Assembly (NCBI RefSeq): GCF_000364225.2
Contig: NZ_AQFT02000001.1
Span: forward strand, 6,283,851-6,347,850
Direction of reading: 5' to 3'
Length of the DNA: 64,000 nucleotides
From: Eubacterium plexicaudatum ASF492
GTDB lineage: Bacteria; Bacillota; Clostridia; Lachnospirales; Lachnospiraceae
The position numbers were made by a program, and so were the translations under genes. This document shows, one piece after another, positions 8,729-19,027 of the stretch (position 1 is the first letter of the stretch; every line of letters starts with the position of its first letter). The notes under the pieces are model-generated. The model was not told where the DNA came from, ran no database searches, and was given only the letters and a program-made list of their open reading frames with translations.

Positions 8729-9484
8729 ATGGGCGAAGCGATCATTGAAATCACAAAGGCATCCGTACGGTTTAATATGGCAAACCAACAGGTCAATAAC
8801 CTAAAGGAATATGTGATACGGGTTTTGAAACGAGAATTAATGTTTCAGGAGTTTTTTGCACTGCAGGATGTGAGCCTTACCGTAAAGCAAGGGGAGGCCT
8901 GGGGCATTATCGGCTCGAACGGGTCCGGAAAATCCACGCTTATGAAGCTGATATGCGGAATTTTAAAGCCGTATAGAGGAAGTGTATCTGTTTATGGCAG
9001 TATTGCACCGCTTATAGAACTGGGGGCCGGATTTGACGGAGAGCTTACCGCCAGAGAAAATATCCTCCTGAACGGAACGCTGATGGGGTATTCCGAAGCA
9101 TTTATGAGAGCGCACTTACAGGAAATCATTGATTTTGCAGAATTGCGTGATTTTATGGATATGCCGGTCAAAAACTATTCGTCCGGTATGGAGGCGCGCC
9201 TTGGATTTTCCGTAGCAACCGTCGTGCAGCCGGATATCCTGATTTGCGATGAAGTATTGGCGGTTGGTGATTACAAATTTCAGAAAAAATGTGAGAAACG
9301 GATGAAGCACATGCTTGAAACGGGAACGACGCTTCTGTATGTGTCACATCAGAGAGAATCGGTCGAGAAGCTATGTGACCATGCTCTGTGGCTGGATAAG
9401 GGACGCACGGTTCTGGCAGGTGATACGGCGTACGTGTGTAGCCGGTATATGGAGCATGGTAAAGGAGAAGAAAGTCATATATGA
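8729..9484 (+). CDS. wzt: ABC transporter ATP-binding protein for polysaccharide/teichoic acid export
   Basis: 251 residues. Walker A G-S-N-G-S-G-K-S-T at about residues 65-73, signature Y-S-S-G-M at about 150, Walker B I-L-I-C-D-E-V-L-A-V-G-D at about 170-181, and H-loop Y-V-S-H-Q. The N-terminal V-N-N-L-K-E-Y-V segment is typical of Wzt/TagH subunits. It lacks the C-terminal carbohydrate-binding domain of O9a-type Wzt, so it resembles the short TagH/RfbB form. SD AGGAGG precedes the ATG. It powers the permease split by the IS and overlaps the next glycosyltransferase by ATGA, so all belong to one operon. Confidence 0.92.
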   Translation: MGEAIIEITKASVRFNMANQQVNNLKEYVIRVLKRELMFQEFFALQDVSLTVKQGEAWGIIGSNGSGKSTLMKLICGILKPYRGSVSVYGSIAPLIELGAGFDGELTARENILLNGTLMGYSEAFMRAHLQEIIDFAELRDFMDMPVKNYSSGMEARLGFSVATVVQPDILICDEVLAVGDYKFQKKCEKRMKHMLETGTTLLYVSHQRESVEKLCDHALWLDKGRTVLAGDTAYVCSRYMEHGKGEESHI

Positions 9485-10494
9485 GAAAAATTTTATCGGT
9501 ATCAATTGCCGCTTATAATGTGGCGCAGACGCTTGCTGAATGTCTGGATCCGTTTTTAGAAACCGGCGTCATGGATGAACTGGATATTATGGTGATTGAC
9601 GATGGGTCTTCGGATGACACACGAAAGATCGCGGAACAATATACACGCAGTTATCCGGATACATTCCGCATAATCAGCAAAGAAAACGGCGGGTGGGGCT
9701 CAACTGTCAATACGGGAATCCGGGAGGCGCGGGGGCTGTATTTTAAGCAGCTGGATGGAGACGATCATTATGATCCGGCCGCGGTCGGACCGTTTGTCCG
9801 TTATTTGCAGTCGGAACCGGGGGATCTTGTTATAACGCCGTATATAGCCTATGACAGTGAAAGCGGTACGGTTATTTCCAAAGAAGACTGCAATCCGGGT
9901 TATGAAAAAGAGAAAATTTACCTGCTGCAGGAGGTACACGAATTTTCACCGTTTATGCATAGCTTATCCGTACGCACAAGCTTGCTAAAGGAAGGGAAGG
10001 TCAGCATAACAGAGCGCTGCTTTTATACGGATACGGAATTTGTCCTAAAAGCATGCAACCATGCGCGAACCGTATCTTTTTTTGACATTCCGGTCTATTA
10101 CTACAGGCGTGCGGCTCTTGGACAGAGCATGAGTCTGGATGGATTTGAAAAGCACTATATGGATCAGTACCGTGTGATTGAAGTCTGTCTTGTCTATATG
10201 CAACAGCAGGTGAAACGGGAGGAGGTTCGGGCAATTTATGATAAGTTGTTGTTTGGAACGTGCTTTTGGCAGTACATGATTATGTTTTATATATCTGCGA
10301 CCGGGCAGCATAAAAAGGATTTAAAAGCATTTGACCGTATGCTGAAGGAAAAAGCACCGGATTATTATGCGAAGATTGACTTTAAAGAACTGAAAATACT
10401 GAGGAAAACAAAATTTATCGGCTATTTCATTCTGGCGCCTTATAAAAAGAAAAAGGACAACAGGTTTACAGCGGATGGAAGGCTGAGGGAGTAA
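9481..10494 (+). CDS. Glycosyltransferase family 2
   Basis: 337 residues. GT-A fold with L-S-V-S-I-A-A-Y-N at the N-terminus, V-I-D-D-G-S-S-D-D-T at about residues 38-47 and the metal-binding Q-L-D-G-D-D-H-Y at about 91-98. The remaining part is a mixed helical acceptor region without membrane segments. It starts at the ATGA overlap with the ATPase gene. It probably adds one sugar of the repeat unit; donor and linkage cannot be read from sequence. Confidence 0.88.
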   Translation: MRKILSVSIAAYNVAQTLAECLDPFLETGVMDELDIMVIDDGSSDDTRKIAEQYTRSYPDTFRIISKENGGWGSTVNTGIREARGLYFKQLDGDDHYDPAAVGPFVRYLQSEPGDLVITPYIAYDSESGTVISKEDCNPGYEKEKIYLLQEVHEFSPFMHSLSVRTSLLKEGKVSITERCFYTDTEFVLKACNHARTVSFFDIPVYYYRRAALGQSMSLDGFEKHYMDQYRVIEVCLVYMQQQVKREEVRAIYDKLLFGTCFWQYMIMFYISATGQHKKDLKAFDRMLKEKAPDYYAKIDFKELKILRKTKFIGYFILAPYKKKKDNRFTADGRLRE

Positions 10495-10553
10495 AGCAGC
10501 GCTGGCGCTATTTTATGCGGCAGGAAGAGGCTGCAGATTTGGGGAGTGTACAA

Positions 10554-11521
10554 ATGAAGGACAGACCGTTGGTCAGTGTGGTTATTCCCGTATACCGGAC
10601 ACCGGAGTTTTTTTTGAAAAGCTGTATCGAAAGTGTTCTTGCCCAGAAAATCGGTAATTTTGAAGTGATCCTTGTGGACGATGGATCTCCGGATATGTGC
10701 GGCAGCATTTGTGACAGTTATGCGGCAGCGGATGAAAGAATACAAGTAATACATCAAAAAAATGCCGGTGTAAGCAGGGCAAGAAATGCAGGTCTTGACA
10801 AAGCAAGGGGAAAATATCTGACATTTTTGGACGCTGATGATTTATTGGCAGAGCATGCATGGGAAAAGGCAATTGCAGCGATAGAACGGGAACAGGCAGA
10901 CGTTGTAATTTTCGGATGGAATGATTTTTCGGAGAATGGGAAAACGCCGCACAGAATTACACAGGAGACTTTGCTGCTGAAAACGGAAGAAGTGATTACG
11001 CAGATTGCGTCCGACAATTTTTGTGTGGCGGGGGCTATCCGTGGAATAAATTGTGGGATGCGGATAAAATCCGCGCCGTATATGGCAGGATGATTCCTTT
11101 CCAGGAACAGATTTTTACATATGAAGATAAACTATGGACGATTGAAGTCATGCAAAAGCTCAGTCGGGTCGTATTGCTGCCGGATATATTATACGAATAT
11201 CGTTTTTTGCCGGAAAGTATTACCCAGAGCGCTGAGATTTGGAAAAGACGTCAGTTTAATGCTTATGATGCTTATGATCTTATTTTAGACCGGTTAAGGT
11301 TATACAGTAAACAGGCATACCGGGGAGCGGTGCGGTTTTATTTTGCGTTTTGTTATACGGATTTAAAAAATATGTACCTGTATTGGAGAGATGATCACAG
11401 TCGTTTTCATAACACATGGCGCAGGCTGGGCAAATTAAGCAGAAGAATACGGCCGGGAGACTTGCGGCATGGAAAATATTATTTGGCATGGCTGTTTTTC
11501 CTTTTATTCGGATGGCTGTAA
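10554..11521 (+). pseudogene. Glycosyltransferase family 2, frameshifted in a G5 run
   Basis: The start at ATG 10554 (M-K-D-R-P-L-V-S-V-V-I-P-V-Y-R) is preferred over an in-frame ATG at 10515 because GGGGAG lies 8 bases upstream and the domain starts there. D-D-G-S-P and F-L-D-A-D-D are intact. Translation leaves frame at the G5 run 11030-11034. In the next frame the family motif G-G-Y-P-W-N-K-L-W and the rest of the protein continue to 11521. One added G restores about 322 residues. It belongs to the same operon as the preceding genes. Confidence 0.82.
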
Positions 11522-11546
11522 TAATACATAGTGTGGCATAGGGAAA

Positions 11547-12662
11547 GTGGGTGTTTTTTTGCAAAAGCGGCTAAAAGCAGCAGGAAAATTTTGTACGGGA
11601 TGCGGTGCATGTGCCAATGCATGTCCGATTGATGCGATTGAAATGGTGGAGGATGCTTATGGTTTTTTTCAGGCGCAGATTCGGACAGACAAATGCATGC
11701 ATTGTGATGTATGTCAACGGATATGTTCGGTATTAAACGTAAAAAAAGAAGTATCCAATGCAAAGGTTTCTAACGCAGAAGATCCGTATGCATCCGTTTT
11801 AGAATGCAAGGCTGTTATGGCGGAGGATGAAGTGCGGTTTCATAGTTCGTCCGGTGGAGCTTTTTGGGTACTTGCAGAAAAAATGCTGGAAATGAAAGGA
11901 AAGGTTGCAGGAGCTGCTTTTTATTCGTCTGCGCAGGATGACAGGTATTTTGAAGTGCGTCACCTTCTTATTGAACAGCTGTCACAGCTTTGCGAACTGC
12001 AAAAATCAAAATATACGCAGAGTAAAACAGGCTTGATTTACCGCGAAGTCCGGGATGCTCTGGAGTTGGGCAATCCGGTGCTGTTTTGCGGCTGTCCCTG
12101 TCAGGTGGCAGGGTTAACGGCTTATTTGGGCAAAGAATATGAAAAGCTGGTTACGGTAGATCTGCTTTGCCATGGCGTACCGTCCCAAAAGATGTTGAAC
12201 GAGTCACTTGCCGGTCTGGCAGAAAAGCGTCCGATTGCGAAGATTGATTTCAGAGATAAAAATTACGGATGGGAATCTCTGGGGATGACCATTTCCTATG
12301 CAGACGGCGCCAGACAGCGTTTAAGTTATGACGAAAGCAGATATGAACAGGGGTTCCATCCGAATATGACATTAAACAACAGCTGCTATGACTGTATATT
12401 CTGTGAATTTCCAAGACAGGGAGATCTTACTTGCGGAGATTTTTGGGGAATTGGCGAATATGAGACAGATAGCCATACGCAAGAGGCATTGGATGACGGG
12501 ATGGGGACAAGCCTGGTCTTTATTAACACGCAAAAAGGAAAAAAATATTTTAACTCTGTAAGAGACAGATTTCGCATGTGTATGGATGTTCCTCCTGTAT
12601 ATGCAAAAAATAACAGAATACATGCCGGAATAAAAAAGATGCGGCAAGAGAGCAGTTCTTAG
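11547..12662 (+). CDS. Coenzyme F420 hydrogenase/dehydrogenase beta-subunit-like ferredoxin protein of glycan loci
   Basis: Two 4Fe-4S motifs open the protein: C-T-G-C-G-A-C-A-N-A-C-P at about residues 16-27 and C-M-H-C-D-V-C-Q-R-I-C-S at about 49-60. The FrhB-type core follows (S-S-S-G-G-A-F, F-C-G-C-P-C-Q-V-A-G-L, D-L-L-C-H-G-V-P, C-Y-D-C-I-F-C-E-F, G-D-F-W-G-I). Such proteins occur beside polysaccharide pyruvyl transferases in Firmicutes surface-glycan clusters and presumably supply electrons for a redox step on the glycan. GTG 11547 or TTG 11559 is the start; neither has an ideal SD. The frame ends early at 12662. Adding one A in the A6 run 12632-12637 would fuse it directly to the pyruvyltransferase frame. 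Confidence 0.85.
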   Translation: MGVFLQKRLKAAGKFCTGCGACANACPIDAIEMVEDAYGFFQAQIRTDKCMHCDVCQRICSVLNVKKEVSNAKVSNAEDPYASVLECKAVMAEDEVRFHSSSGGAFWVLAEKMLEMKGKVAGAAFYSSAQDDRYFEVRHLLIEQLSQLCELQKSKYTQSKTGLIYREVRDALELGNPVLFCGCPCQVAGLTAYLGKEYEKLVTVDLLCHGVPSQKMLNESLAGLAEKRPIAKIDFRDKNYGWESLGMTISYADGARQRLSYDESRYEQGFHPNMTLNNSCYDCIFCEFPRQGDLTCGDFWGIGEYETDSHTQEALDDGMGTSLVFINTQKGKKYFNSVRDRFRMCMDVPPVYAKNNRIHAGIKKMRQESSS

Positions 12663-13770
12663 CGCTTTATCCGGAGCGGGATTTTAATACGGCCGTGTTA
12701 TACGCACAGCAAAGACGGGCAGATATTGGCATTGTCGGCAACTGGTCTTATCCAAATTACGGAAGCGAACTTACTTATTATGCATTATACCGAACAATCA
12801 AAGGGATGGGAAAATCCGTGCTGATGATTGGCTGGCCCAAAAGAGCCGAATGGAAACCATCCGATCAGGCGCAGTTGTTTGATAAGCAACCGTATGCATC
12901 CTATGAAATAGCGCCATTGGTACAAACGCGCAGCGAGCTTCGGGAGTTAAACGAACGGTGTGCTATGTTTGTCCTTGGGTCCGATCAGCTTTTGAACAAC
13001 AATCTGTATCATTGGATGGATAAGTTTATGCAGCTGGACTGGGTTTGCAGCAGCAAACGCAAGATAGCGTATGCCGCATCTTTTGGCTATGATTATATAT
13101 GGGGAGGGGAAAGTGACAGAGAGGAACTGGCGTATTTCCTCCGACGATTTGACGCATTTTCCGTAAGGGAAAAAAGCGGTGTATTGCTGGCAAAAAAGCA
13201 TTATGGCGTTTCGGCGCAAATGGTGCCGGATCCAATCTTTTTGCTGCCTGTAACCTGCTATGAACAGCTGGTGGCAAACGTTCCTGAAAAAGACACGCAA
13301 AAACCATTCCTGTTTTCCTATATTTTAGATACAAGCAAGGAAAAAGCAGATATTTTAAAGGAATGTGCGGATACACTTCATGTACGTCTTACATTCGTAC
13401 CGGATCGCTCCAAAGACGCTGTCACATCGAAAAATATGTGGGACATCCGGGCAGAAGACAGTCTGTCTGTGGAAGCGTGGTTATCCGAGATTAAAATTGC
13501 AAATATATGGTGACAGATTCTTTTCACGGCATGTGTTTTGCGATCCTGTTCCACAAACCATTCCTTGCGGTATGCAATGAATCAAGGGGCAGTGCCAGAT
13601 TTACATCGCTTTTGGAAGAGCTGGGACTGCAAAACCGTCTGGTAAAATCCATCCGGGAGTTAAGGGAGAAGAAGTGGCTGCTAAGCCAGCCGGCTGATTA
13701 TGACTCTGTGCAGAAAAAGATTGATCAAATGGCTGCCAGAGGGTATCAATGGCTGGAGGAGGCGTTGAAT
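12638..13770 (+). pseudogene. Polysaccharide pyruvyl transferase domain, frameshifted
   Basis: In the frame reading through 12660, A-R-E-Q-F-L-A-L-Y-P leads into I-G-I-V-G-N-W-S-Y-P-N-Y-G-S-E-L-T-Y-Y-A-L and later F-V-L-G-S-D-Q-L, which is the PS_pyruv_trans (PF04230) start. The domain continues after a missing base at about 13500-13507 with M-V-T-D-S-F-H-G-M-C-F-A-I-L, the conserved S/T-D-x-F-H-G motif. The enzyme ketalises a sugar hydroxyl pair with pyruvate from phosphoenolpyruvate. It is probably one polypeptide with the upstream ferredoxin-like domain, an arrangement found in related clusters. Two apparent single-base losses break it here. Confidence 0.8.
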
Positions 13771-14284
13771 GGAAGTCCAAAGGAAGGTTTTCGGATTATG
13801 ACATACTGGCAGGACGGGCGTATGAATTGGAAAAAGAAGTACGAAAAAGCATGGAGTCGGCGCAGGATCGGATGAATCGGCAGGATGCGGTAGACATTAA
13901 GCAGTGGGAACAGCTGGAAGATCATAGAAAACGGCTGGATGGCCTGGACGGACATCATATATATCAAATGGAACAGCTGGAAGATTATAGAAAGTGCCTG
14001 GATAGCCTGGACGAGCGACATATACATCAAACGGAACAGTTGGAAGTGTATGGAAAATGTCTGAAAGAGCATGGTACTGAGATTGAAAACAGAAAGAGCA
14101 GCTGGCAGAATATAAAGTTTATTTGGACAGTCTGGACGCCGGCTGCACGGAATTGAACCGTCTGATAGCGGAATTAAAGCAGGAACAGGAAAGAAGAAAA
14201 CATTTTGTTGTTTATTTTTGTACGGTTATTTATGAGCAGTATAAAAAAGTTGGACGGATGATAAGAAAATGGCTGAAGAAATGA
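13749..14284 (+). pseudogene. Coiled-coil tail with about 21-residue repeats, probably C-terminal extension of the pyruvyltransferase
   Basis: The frame from about 13785 reads E-L-E-K-E-V-R-K-S-M-E and then three approximate repeats beginning Q-L-E-D-H-R-K-R-L-D, Q-L-E-D-Y-R-K-C-L-D and Q-L-E-V-Y-G-K-C-L-K, spaced by about 21-22 residues, a strong coiled-coil pattern. At about 14088 the frame must shift once more to continue as E-Q-L-A-E-Y-K-V-Y-L-D-S-L-D and end in a basic helix at the TGA 14282-14284. The repeats suggest an oligomerising or chain-length ruler element. It could also be a separate short gene; no start with a good SD was found. Confidence 0.6.
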
Positions 14285-14296
14285 GGATTGCCTTTT

Positions 14297-15363
14297 ATGG
14301 AAACAAGATTATACCTGATCATTCCATGCTATAACGAAGAACATGTATTGCCGGTTACGTCAGGACAGTTTCTGGACAAATTGCTGGAGCTGATACGTTT
14401 GGAAAAAGTAAGCGAAAACAGTAAGATACTATTTGTAGACGACGGTAGCAGTGACCATACGTGGGAGATTATCAAAAAACTTGGGGCATCGGAAAAACAT
14501 TTTGCGGGAATTCGTCAAAGCAGAAACCGTGGTCATCAGAATGCGGTTTTAGCAGGGCTGATGGAAGCAAAAGAATATGCGGATATTACCATTTCCATAG
14601 ATTGTGACGGTCAGGATGATATAGGCGCCATAGAAAAGATGGTGGATGCTTATTATGACGGTAATGAGATTGTATATGGAGTGCGCAGCAGGAGGGACAC
14701 GGATACTTTTTTAAACGGATGACAGCAGAAAGTTTTTATAAGTTGCTACATGTACTGGGTGCCGAAGTCGTGTTTAATCATGCTGATTATCGGTTGATAT
14801 CAGCAAAAGTTCTAAAAGAGTTTGCAAATTTTAAAGAAGTGAATTTATTTTTACGTGGTTTGATTCCGCTTTTGGGATTTCCAAGTACATCCGTGTACTA
14901 TGAACGGCATGAGCGGGCCGCAGGTAAGAGTCACTATCCGTTTCGAAAGATGTTGGCGCTGGCTTTTGATGGTATTACAAGTTTAAGCATTAAGCCAATC
15001 CATATGATAACGGGAGCAGGTGTTTTGATTGCACTGTTAAGTTTTTGTGCGGTTATCTGGTCGGTAGTACGGTATTATTCCGGCGGTACGGTTGCAGGAT
15101 GGACAAGTATGACAAGTATTATATGCCTGATTGGCGGTTTGCAGCTGATATGTCTTGGAGTATTGGGGGAGTATATAGGGAAAATTTATCTGGAAGTTAA
15201 AGCAAGACCAAGATATATCATCAGTGAGAGAATGAATGTTTCCGAACAGGTGAAAGACAATGAAACCACAACAGGTGTGGAGAGCCGCAAAAATATGGGG
15301 GGGGGTAAAAATCAGCAGTCGTATGCAGGTAAACATAGAAAAAAGGATGATAAAACTATTTAA
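14297..15363 (+). pseudogene. Bactoprenol glucosyltransferase-like GT2 (GtrB type), frameshifted in a T6 run
   Basis: The N-terminal frame has L-I-I-P-C-Y-N-E-E, F-V-D-D-G-S-S-D and I-D-C-D-G-Q-D-D, the GtrB/DPM1-type catalytic core. Translation stops at 14722, but the next frame continues with F-K-R-M-T-A-E-S-F-Y-K-L-L and two C-terminal membrane helices (about 15000-15060 and 15100-15165) ending K-I-Y-L-E-V-K-A-R-P-R-Y. The frames join with one T added to the run 14707-14712. GtrB enzymes load a sugar on undecaprenyl phosphate for use outside the membrane. A second GtrB-like gene lies at 15508. Confidence 0.82.
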
Positions 15364-15541
15364 AATATTGTCTGTCGCCTTATTTTTTATTTTCAATGAT
15401 ATGGGAAGCTAAAGCAAGGTATATCTTTCCATATCTGTTATTTATGATGCCATATGCGTCAATTGGATTGGGGAGTGTGTTAAAATGGATAGAAAAGGAG
15501 ATAAGGCATGTTATTGTCGATCGTAGTTCCCTGTTACAATG
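15260..15541 (+). pseudogene. Possible remnant of a polytopic membrane glycosyltransferase C-terminus
   Basis: A frame from ATG 15260 reads into L-F-K-I-L-S-V-A-L-F-F-I-F. After one missing T near 15390-15398 it continues S-M-I-W-E-A-K-A-R-Y-I-F-P-Y-L-L-F-M-M-P, resembling the last membrane helices of GT39/ArnT-type or related GT-C proteins, whose ends carry a W-E-A-R-S-R-Y-like motif. Only about 94 residues remain, overlapping genes on both sides. It probably marks a deleted GT-C gene. Identification is by motif only. Confidence 0.35.
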
Positions 15542-16464
15542 AGCAGGAAGTGATACCGTTTTTTTTAGAAGAACTATATAAAATTACAGATAAAATGAAA
15601 TCATATCAGTTTGAAATTGTTTTTGTAAATGATGGTTCTACAGATCGGACATTACACGATATAAAGAATTATGCACGGACAGATGCACAGATCAGATATG
15701 TTTCTTTTTCCAGAAATTTTGGAAAAGAGTCCGCAATTTATGCAGGACTTCATAAGGCAAAAGGAGATTTGGTTGCTGTTATGGATGCAGATTTGCAGGA
15801 TCCTCCAAGTTTATTGCCGGATATGTGTCATGCGGTGGAAGCGGAAGGATATGATGCGGCAGCGACACGCAGAAGCAGCAGAAGAGGAGAGCCGGTTGTC
15901 AGATCCGTTTTTGCAAAGCTGTTTTATAAATTGATCAATAAAATGACGGAAGTGGAGATTGTAGATGGGGCGAGAGATTTTCGTGTGATGAGCAGAAAAT
16001 ATGTAAATGCTTTGCTGGGGATGAAGGAATATAATCGTTTTTCGAAAGGCTTATATAGCTGGGTTGGTTTTCGGGTTAAATGGTTTTCCTATGAAAATGT
16101 ACAGCGTGCTGCGGGGCACACGAAATGGTCTTTTTGGTCACTGTTTCAGTACAGCATTGAAGGAATCGCTGCATTTACAACGACACCGCTGGTGTTAGCG
16201 TCTTTTGTAGGACTGATTCTCTGTATCTGTACGGTATTGGCAGTTCTTTTTATTATTGTCCGAAGAATCGTATTCGGCGATCCGGTAGACGGATGGGCAT
16301 CGTTGGCATGTTTGATTACCTTTATGGGAGGATGCCAGATGTTCTTTTTTGGTATAATGGGCCAATATATTGCAAAAATGTATCTGGAGAATAAGCGTCG
16401 GCCTATTTATATTGTGGATGAAGAAACAGATGAGACAGATCATAGCGCTGTGAGGAGATTTTGA
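15508..16464 (+). CDS. GtrB-like undecaprenyl-phosphate glycosyltransferase (GT2, two C-terminal TM helices)
   Basis: 318 residues, intact. V-V-P-C-Y-N-E-Q-E at about 6-14, V-N-D-G-S-T-D at about 40-46, M-D-A-D-L-Q-D-P-P at about 94-102, and the D-F-R-V-M-S-R block at about 155. Two membrane helices at about 228-252 and 265-290 are followed by a short cytosolic tail. AAGGAG precedes the ATG. It is expected to make polyprenyl-P-sugar that a membrane GT-C enzyme such as the following YfhO protein uses. Its stop overlaps the YfhO start (TGATG). Confidence 0.9.
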   Translation: MLLSIVVPCYNEQEVIPFFLEELYKITDKMKSYQFEIVFVNDGSTDRTLHDIKNYARTDAQIRYVSFSRNFGKESAIYAGLHKAKGDLVAVMDADLQDPPSLLPDMCHAVEAEGYDAAATRRSSRRGEPVVRSVFAKLFYKLINKMTEVEIVDGARDFRVMSRKYVNALLGMKEYNRFSKGLYSWVGFRVKWFSYENVQRAAGHTKWSFWSLFQYSIEGIAAFTTTPLVLASFVGLILCICTVLAVLFIIVRRIVFGDPVDGWASLACLITFMGGCQMFFFGIMGQYIAKMYLENKRRPIYIVDEETDETDHSAVRRF

Positions 16465-19027
16465 TGAAAAAGCCAGCAAATAACGGTATTTTTTTATGTA
16501 TGATACCAGGAATCACGACTTTTGGAATTTTGATCCTGCTTTTTATCATATATGGGTATGCACCATTCGGAAATAAGACGTTAGCAACAATGGATGCTCA
16601 TATTCAGTATCTGGATTTTTTTATGTATTTAAAAATGTTTTAAATGGCAATGACCGGATTACATATACGTTTGGTCAGACATTGGGAGGATGTAATATAG
16701 CTGTTTTCAGTTATTATTTATCATCACCGCTGAATTTGCTCATCGTATTTTTCAGTAAGGAAAATTTACATGTATTTTTTCATTTGCTTATTTTATGCAA
16801 ACTCAGTTTGTCAGCTGTCACATTTCATATTTTTTTAAAGGGACGATTTGGAGCGGAATTGCAGGAAGCATTTCAGATTCTGTTGTCCGTGTGCTATGCA
16901 TTGTGTCAGTATAATATTGCGCAGAGCAGCAACGTTATGTGGCTGGATGGAGTATATTTGCTTCCATTGCTGCTTTTGGGTGTTTATCATATCGTAAAAG
17001 GATCCCGAAGCAGAATATTTATTTTGGCAGGCAGTATGTCCGTTTTATTTAACTGGTATACGGGAGCAGTTAACTGTCTGTTTTCCGCAGTTTGGTTTTG
17101 TGTGGAATGCGGATATCGGTATTTTGTCGGTGAAGAACAGACAGATGCTGCAGCAAAGAAAATACGAAGTTTTTTGGTTGTGGCCATGCGATATGTTGGG
17201 TCATCGGTAATGATCGTCCTGTTAAGTATGGTTCTTTTACTTCCAACAATGGCTTCTTTGCAGAGCGGCAGAGGGAAGATGGATTGGGAAGAACTGACAT
17301 TTGGAATAACCGGCGAAATACCTGGCATGCTTCAGTCTTATGTAATAGGTGGTACCAGTTCATTTGGCAGCGTATCTTTGTTTTGTGGGAGCATGGCCGT
17401 AATTGCCTGTATCGGATGCTTTTTAACCAAATATGTCAAAAGAAAGGAAAAGGCTTTGGCAGCGGGCATATTGCTTACGGTTATTGCATTGTTTTGCTGG
17501 AAACCGTGCTTTTTTTTATTTTCTCTGTTAAAACGTGCGGATAGTTATTACTATCGCTATTCTTATCTTGGAATATTTTTATTGCTTTTTATCGCGGCAT
17601 TATTCTTTCGCTCCTGTTTTGGAAAAGAACTGTCTTATACGGCAATAAAATCGGCAGGTTTGTTTTGCTTTGGTTTAATTTTTTTGCATTATGTGAAACC
17701 GGTTCAGGATACCAGGCGCGTTTATCTTACGGCATTATGTGCGGTGCTAACAGCATCGGTAATCGCTTTATACGGACTGTACTATAAAAAAGCAAAGTGT
17801 TTGATGTCTTTGGCGGTAGCAGTTGCAGTTTGCGGAGAAATGGCCATGCACGCAACAATCTTAATGGAAATATTTCATGTGGAAGATGTGGCGGATTATC
17901 GTGCATATGTGGAACAGGAACAACGGCAGATAAATGAAATTCATAAGCTGGATGGCGGAACCTATCGGATTTCTCAGACGGCAACTAAAAATATGAAAGA
18001 CAATCATCTGACAGCCAATTATAATGAAGCTCTGGCATTTGGATATTGGTCGTTGTCAGGTTACACGTCGGATCCGGATGACAGGCAGAGAAGCTTTCTG
18101 GACCATTTGGGATATCCAATGAACGGAGCAAACATGTGTATTACGAACACTTCAATATTAGCGGCAGATTCACTTTTGGGTGTGAAATACTTGTTGTCTC
18201 CGTATCGGATTAATGGAACAGAAGAAATAAAGGAACTGCAGATGAAAAATGGAAAATATGTGTATGAAAACCCGTTTTGCCTTCCGTTTGCTTTTAGATA
18301 TAAGAAAGCAGTGTCGATGGAAGGTGAAGCTTTGAATCCTTTTGAATATCAAAATGATCTTTATGCACGGTTACTGGGAAAAGATAATCTACGGCTTTAT
18401 GTTCCGGTTTCCTATCAGACAGATTATCGTTCCGAGTCGGAAGTCATTTATGAATTGGATATTCCGGAGGGAAACTATGCGGTATATGGCAATCTTCCAT
18501 GGGAGTACTATATGGAAGCTGTATTAAATGTAAACGACGTTTATGAAACCGGGTATTCCATGTGGTTATCACCTGCCGTATTTTATATTCCCGTATCGGA
18601 TCGGCGGATGCCGACAAAAATACAACTGACAACAGCCGGACAGTTGTGTGTGAAAGAAGAACAATTTTATATGCTGGATTTGGATAAAATGAAAGCGGTA
18701 ACACAAGAGCTTTCACAGAAAGTGGCGGAAGAGATACGTGTGGCAAATGGAGATGTACGCATAATGGTCGAAAATGCGGAAAATGAGGAGTATTTATATA
18801 CATCTGTTCCATATGACAGTGGATGGAAGATCAGAGTCAATGGCAAAGAGACAGAGGCGGAACTGATTGACGGATGTCTGATTACGATTCCATTACAGAG
18901 CGGAAAAAACAGAATTGAAATGAATTATGAGATACCTTATTTAAAAACAGGTATGTGCATGACACTTTTTGGCATCGGTTTACTTCTGGTATTTGATTAT
19001 ATGAAAAACAGGAGCGTATCAGAATGA
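16464..19027 (+). pseudogene. YfhO family polytopic membrane glycosyltransferase, frameshifted in an A5 run
   Basis: The first 60 codons end L-D-F-F-M-Y-L-K. Adding one A in the run 16631-16635 continues into N-V-L-N-G-N-D and the 16682-19027 frame, giving about 854 residues. Features of YfhO/GT-C proteins are the M-D-A-H-I-Q-Y-L motif after TM1, Y-Y-L-S-S-P-L-N-L-L, about a dozen membrane helices up to about residue 440, and a C-terminal extracellular beta domain closed by a last helix. YfhO glycosylates lipoteichoic acid or other surface polymers from undecaprenyl-P-sugar. It lies directly after a GtrB-like gene, which fits a donor-making and donor-using pair. Confidence 0.82.
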
